From positions 1 through 13,930 of the forward strand of contig JASLXP010000053.1 of the NCBI GenBank assembly GCA_030740295.1: 13,930 bases of DNA, given 5' to 3'. Both the position numbers and the translations under genes were made by a program. Position 1 is the first letter of the stretch, and the number at the start of each line of letters is the position of its first letter. This stretch comes from Planctomycetota bacterium. Lineage in GTDB: Bacteria > Planctomycetota > PUPC01 > JACPCR01. Under the pieces are notes generated by a model. It had not been told where the DNA came from and ran no database searches. It saw nothing but the letters and a program-made list of their open reading frames with translations. Positions 11,500 through 13,930 of the stretch are shown one piece after another.

Positions 11500-13930
11500 T
11501 TACCTCTCGAGCACCAGCACTTCATGGATGTCCACTTCAGGGACGATGATCGTGCCGTCCTCTTTGACGGACAGTTCCTGGCCGCTCAGCCCGAGCTTTG
11601 CTGATTTCACTTTCCATGCGTGAGGTTTGACGCGCACGCTCGTGGCTTTGCTGTGAGTTCTATCGGGTGGTTCGGCGGCGTGTTCGGCTCCGGCAGGAGA
11701 TTGAAGGAACATTGGCGGAAGGCTGAGACCTCTGAAGCCTGTGTCGCCGAAGGGCATGTAGTCGGAGACGTTCAAGAGATGAATCCACACTTGCCGGTCT
11801 CTGCCGTAAAAGGCGTTGGCGAGAATGAAGGGCGGGGCCTCGATATCGAACGGGTAATTCTCACTGCGGATGAATTCAAGCACGCCATCGAGTCCGGAGC
11901 GTTTACGTTCGCGGGCGTACTGCAGCCCCGCGTCAGTTGGAAGATAGAAGACGCTTCCTTTCCCGTATGATTTCCGGACCTCCCGTTTCAAGTCTCCGAC
12001 AAGCTTGGAGAGGCGTGACTTCGGCAGGCGATTGCCCCACTCGTCGTGGGTACCGACTTCACCCATCAGCAATAGCCGGCCTCCGCGCTCCGCCCAATCG
12101 CTGAGGTTTGCCGCCGCCTTCTCAGACATCGCTGCAACGCTGGGGACAACCAGCACTTCGTAGTCTTCAAGCTCGCCCGGCTCGATCATGTTGTCAAAGA
12201 CGAGTTGAAAGGGAACATGCTCACCGGAGAGTGCGAGCCAGTTGCCGATGACTGCATCTCGGTAGTCGCTCAGATTCGGTGTGCCGGGAAGGTGACCATA
12301 AAAGTCATGGGTGTTCTGAGAGACCCAGATCGCGGTATGCTGAACTTCCCGTCGAGAAAAGAAGCGTTCCCGTTTTGCGAGCGCGGCGTGGACGCGCGCT
12401 TCGGCCTCAATGGGAAGGATGTGATTGCCGTGCCACGGAACGACGCCGTGACTGAGGGCGCCCAACATGAAGGTCAGCATGTCGTGCTCGTATTCTTCGG
12501 GAGTCTTCGTTTCCGGGGCAGGACGGCTCATCCGCCAGATATCGGCGTGCTCCGGATTGGTGTCATGCGAGAGCCGGCTTTTGAATCCAAGCATGATCCA
12601 TTCAAGCTCCCGTTTTCCGGAATAGGCGTGCTCCGAAACACCGAACTCCTGAACGCGCCAGAGCGGAATCGCGGTGTCCCAATCCTTGTTTCCAAAAGGC
12701 CAGTGGTTGAAGTTGCAGGTAATCGGCAGGCCCGGCTTGACCTTGCGAACCGCATCCCTGAAGAAGATGGCCGTTTCGATCAGTTTCTCGTTGCGCCAGC
12801 GGACCCAGCGTTTGAAAGCGTTGTCGGTCCAGTCCACCTTCTCCGGCAGGTCGAGCCCGGTTTCCTTCTTGAACTTCTCACCGCAGAAGGAACAGACGCA
12901 GCCGGGCGCGGTCGGGTGTGGGATGCCGCCGAGGTAGAAGCCGTCAAACCACATGGCGTCGATGTCGAACCGGGCGGCCTCGGCAAGGAACTTTGCGTGG
13001 TGCTCCCGGTAGGGAGAGGAGATGACGCACATGCCGATTTTCGGGCGGGCAGGCTTTTCGATGAACTTCATCGTCCAGTCCGGGAATTTTTTTGCCGGCT
13101 CGTAGTCCTCGATGCGGCGGAGGTCCTGCACGTTGAACGGCATCCAGGTGATCACGGCAATGCCTTCCCGGTGGAGAGCCTCGATGATGCCGGGCGCCCA
13201 GGCAGGGTCCATCTGGTCCGCGGCGACGGCGTATTTGGACGGAAAATTCGCCTTCACATGGCCGTTGGCCAGGCCGATAGTGACGACATTGACGCCGCTC
13301 CGTTTCTTCGGTGCCAGGTAGGATTCGATATCGTCCTTCACCGGCCGGTGCTCCACCCCTCGCATCCGATCTCTGACAGGGACATCATCGGGTGTCCGTT
13401 CAAAAGTAATTTCGTCCATCGTCATCTCCTCCTTTCGGGCCGGGCGGATGCGCGCCCAGTCAACGAGCGAAATGAGTGTTCTCTTGTCCTTTTCAGACGC
13501 CCTGCGGCGCCAGGCGCCTGTCACGCTGACTTTCAGGAAAACTGTCTTTCGGTCCCCGATTGCATCGCGGGGTACGGGTATGGAATGGTCCAGGGCGTTG
13601 CCGAGGGCGCTGTAAAGGTAATAGTCCCATTCACCGATTTGAGCCTTGAACACACGCCGTGGCAGCTTCATCCGCAGCAGGATCATGTTGTCGCGTTGCG
13701 GATAGACCGGGAGTTTCATGGTGAAGGCTTCGCGAGTCCACCGGAACGTGCTGGTTCGCGGGATGAAGAGCCTGGTCTTTGTATATGGCCCCTCATGCTG
13801 GTGAAAGCCCTCGACGGTCGCGTCTTCGTCACCGGGCGCTCCGAAGTCCACCTGCTTGATTTCGAGCTCTTCTGTGGCTTCGACTCTGATCCAGTCCACC
13901 GCCGCGGCCAGCTCGCGTCTGTCTTTCCGT
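11500..13930 (-). CDS. GHL6-like glycosidase, N-terminus beyond the window
   Basis: The frame is open from the TAA at 11500-11502 to the right edge. A GTG at 13899 begins a 799-residue version, but sense codons (RKDRRELAAA) continue upstream and the beta-rich start VDWIRVEATEELEIKQVDFG looks like the middle of a domain, so the true start is outside. Numbered from that GTG, residues 1-155 form a beta-sandwich; about 195-510 is a TIM barrel of the 'hypothetical glycosyl hydrolase 6' type, close to GH29/GH42-like enzymes. AMWFDGFYL (315-323) supplies D319 as the candidate nucleophile. The C-V-C-S-F-C motif (C334, C336, C339) followed by GEKF is common in this family. About 520-680 is an amidotransferase-like fold (YEVLVVPSVAAMS, GGRLLLMGE) as in the GH42 trimerisation domain, then a C-terminal beta-sandwich. 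It lies upstream of the GH5-like gene on the same strand. Export cannot be judged, and activity and substrate are unknown. Confidence 0.78.
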   Translation of the reverse strand, partial: RKDRRELAAAVDWIRVEATEELEIKQVDFGAPGDEDATVEGFHQHEGPYTKTRLFIPRTSTFRWTREAFTMKLPVYPQRDNMILLRMKLPRRVFKAQIGEWDYYLYSALGNALDHSIPVPRDAIGDRKTVFLKVSVTGAWRRRASEKDKRTLISLVDWARIRPARKEEMTMDEITFERTPDDVPVRDRMRGVEHRPVKDDIESYLAPKKRSGVNVVTIGLANGHVKANFPSKYAVAADQMDPAWAPGIIEALHREGIAVITWMPFNVQDLRRIEDYEPAKKFPDWTMKFIEKPARPKIGMCVISSPYREHHAKFLAEAARFDIDAMWFDGFYLGGIPHPTAPGCVCSFCGEKFKKETGLDLPEKVDWTDNAFKRWVRWRNEKLIETAIFFRDAVRKVKPGLPITCNFNHWPFGNKDWDTAIPLWRVQEFGVSEHAYSGKRELEWIMLGFKSRLSHDTNPEHADIWRMSRPAPETKTPEEYEHDMLTFMLGALSHGVVPWHGNHILPIEAEARVHAALAKRERFFSRREVQHTAIWVSQNTHDFYGHLPGTPNLSDYRDAVIGNWLALSGEHVPFQLVFDNMIEPGELEDYEVLVVPSVAAMSEKAAANLSDWAERGGRLLLMGEVGTHDEWGNRLPKSRLSKLVGDLKREVRKSYGKGSVFYLPTDAGLQYARERKRSGLDGVLEFIRSENYPFDIEAPPFILANAFYGRDRQVWIHLLNVSDYMPFGDTGFRGLSLPPMFLQSPAGAEHAAEPPDRTHSKATSVRVKPHAWKVKSAKLGLSGQELSVKEDGTIIVPEVDIHEVLVLER

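Noticed and set aside
1..13930. Bacteroidota-style polysaccharide utilisation locus
   Set aside because: There is no SusC/SusD pair, TonB receptor or hybrid regulator in the window; only a looser glycan-degradation region is supported.

Overview
The window looks like high-GC bacterial chromosome of a polysaccharide degrader. The large, multi-domain, signal-peptide-bearing glycosidases, the PSCxPSR-type sulfatase and the lack of SusC/SusD genes fit a Planctomycetota/PVC-group, Armatimonadota or Sumerlaeota-like lineage. This placement is inference from gene style; there is no rRNA or other marker gene.

Layout. Positions 1-4269 carry two minus-strand genes: a 1248-residue secreted GH42-like protein (4269 to 523) and, downstream of it, the start of a secreted protein with a LamG/concanavalin-like domain (359 to beyond the left edge). 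Diverging from the first of these, a plus-strand run holds a C45/acyltransferase-type Ntn hydrolase (4462-5505), a 440-bp non-coding stretch rich in repeats and hairpins (5506-5945), and a cytoplasmic-looking Cys-type sulfatase (5946-7421). Next come two small accessory genes: a DUF4240 protein (minus, 7513-8052) and an L-2-amino-thiazoline-4-carboxylate-hydrolase-like protein (plus, 8330-8845). The right third is a minus-strand pair with a 50-nt gap, probably one operon: a GHL6-like glycosidase whose N-terminus lies past the right edge (13930 to 11500), followed by a GH5-like clan-A glycosidase (11449 to 8882).

How the genes may work together. Three large glycosidase-like proteins, a sulfatase and a lectin-fold secreted protein suggest breakdown of a complex, possibly sulfated, glycan. 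No transporter, regulator or sulfatase-maturing enzyme is in the window, and the three halves are on different transcripts, so one shared pathway is a hypothesis. The Ntn hydrolase, DUF4240 and ATC-hydrolase-like genes have no clear link to glycan use.

The least explained DNA is 5506-5945. It has a 27-bp inverted repeat pair 211 bp apart, a separate diverged direct repeat, nested hairpins, and a palindrome just upstream of the sulfatase. It resembles a small non-autonomous repeat element or a structured RNA more than an ordinary spacer. I saw no CRISPR array, tRNA, rRNA, transposase or defence system.
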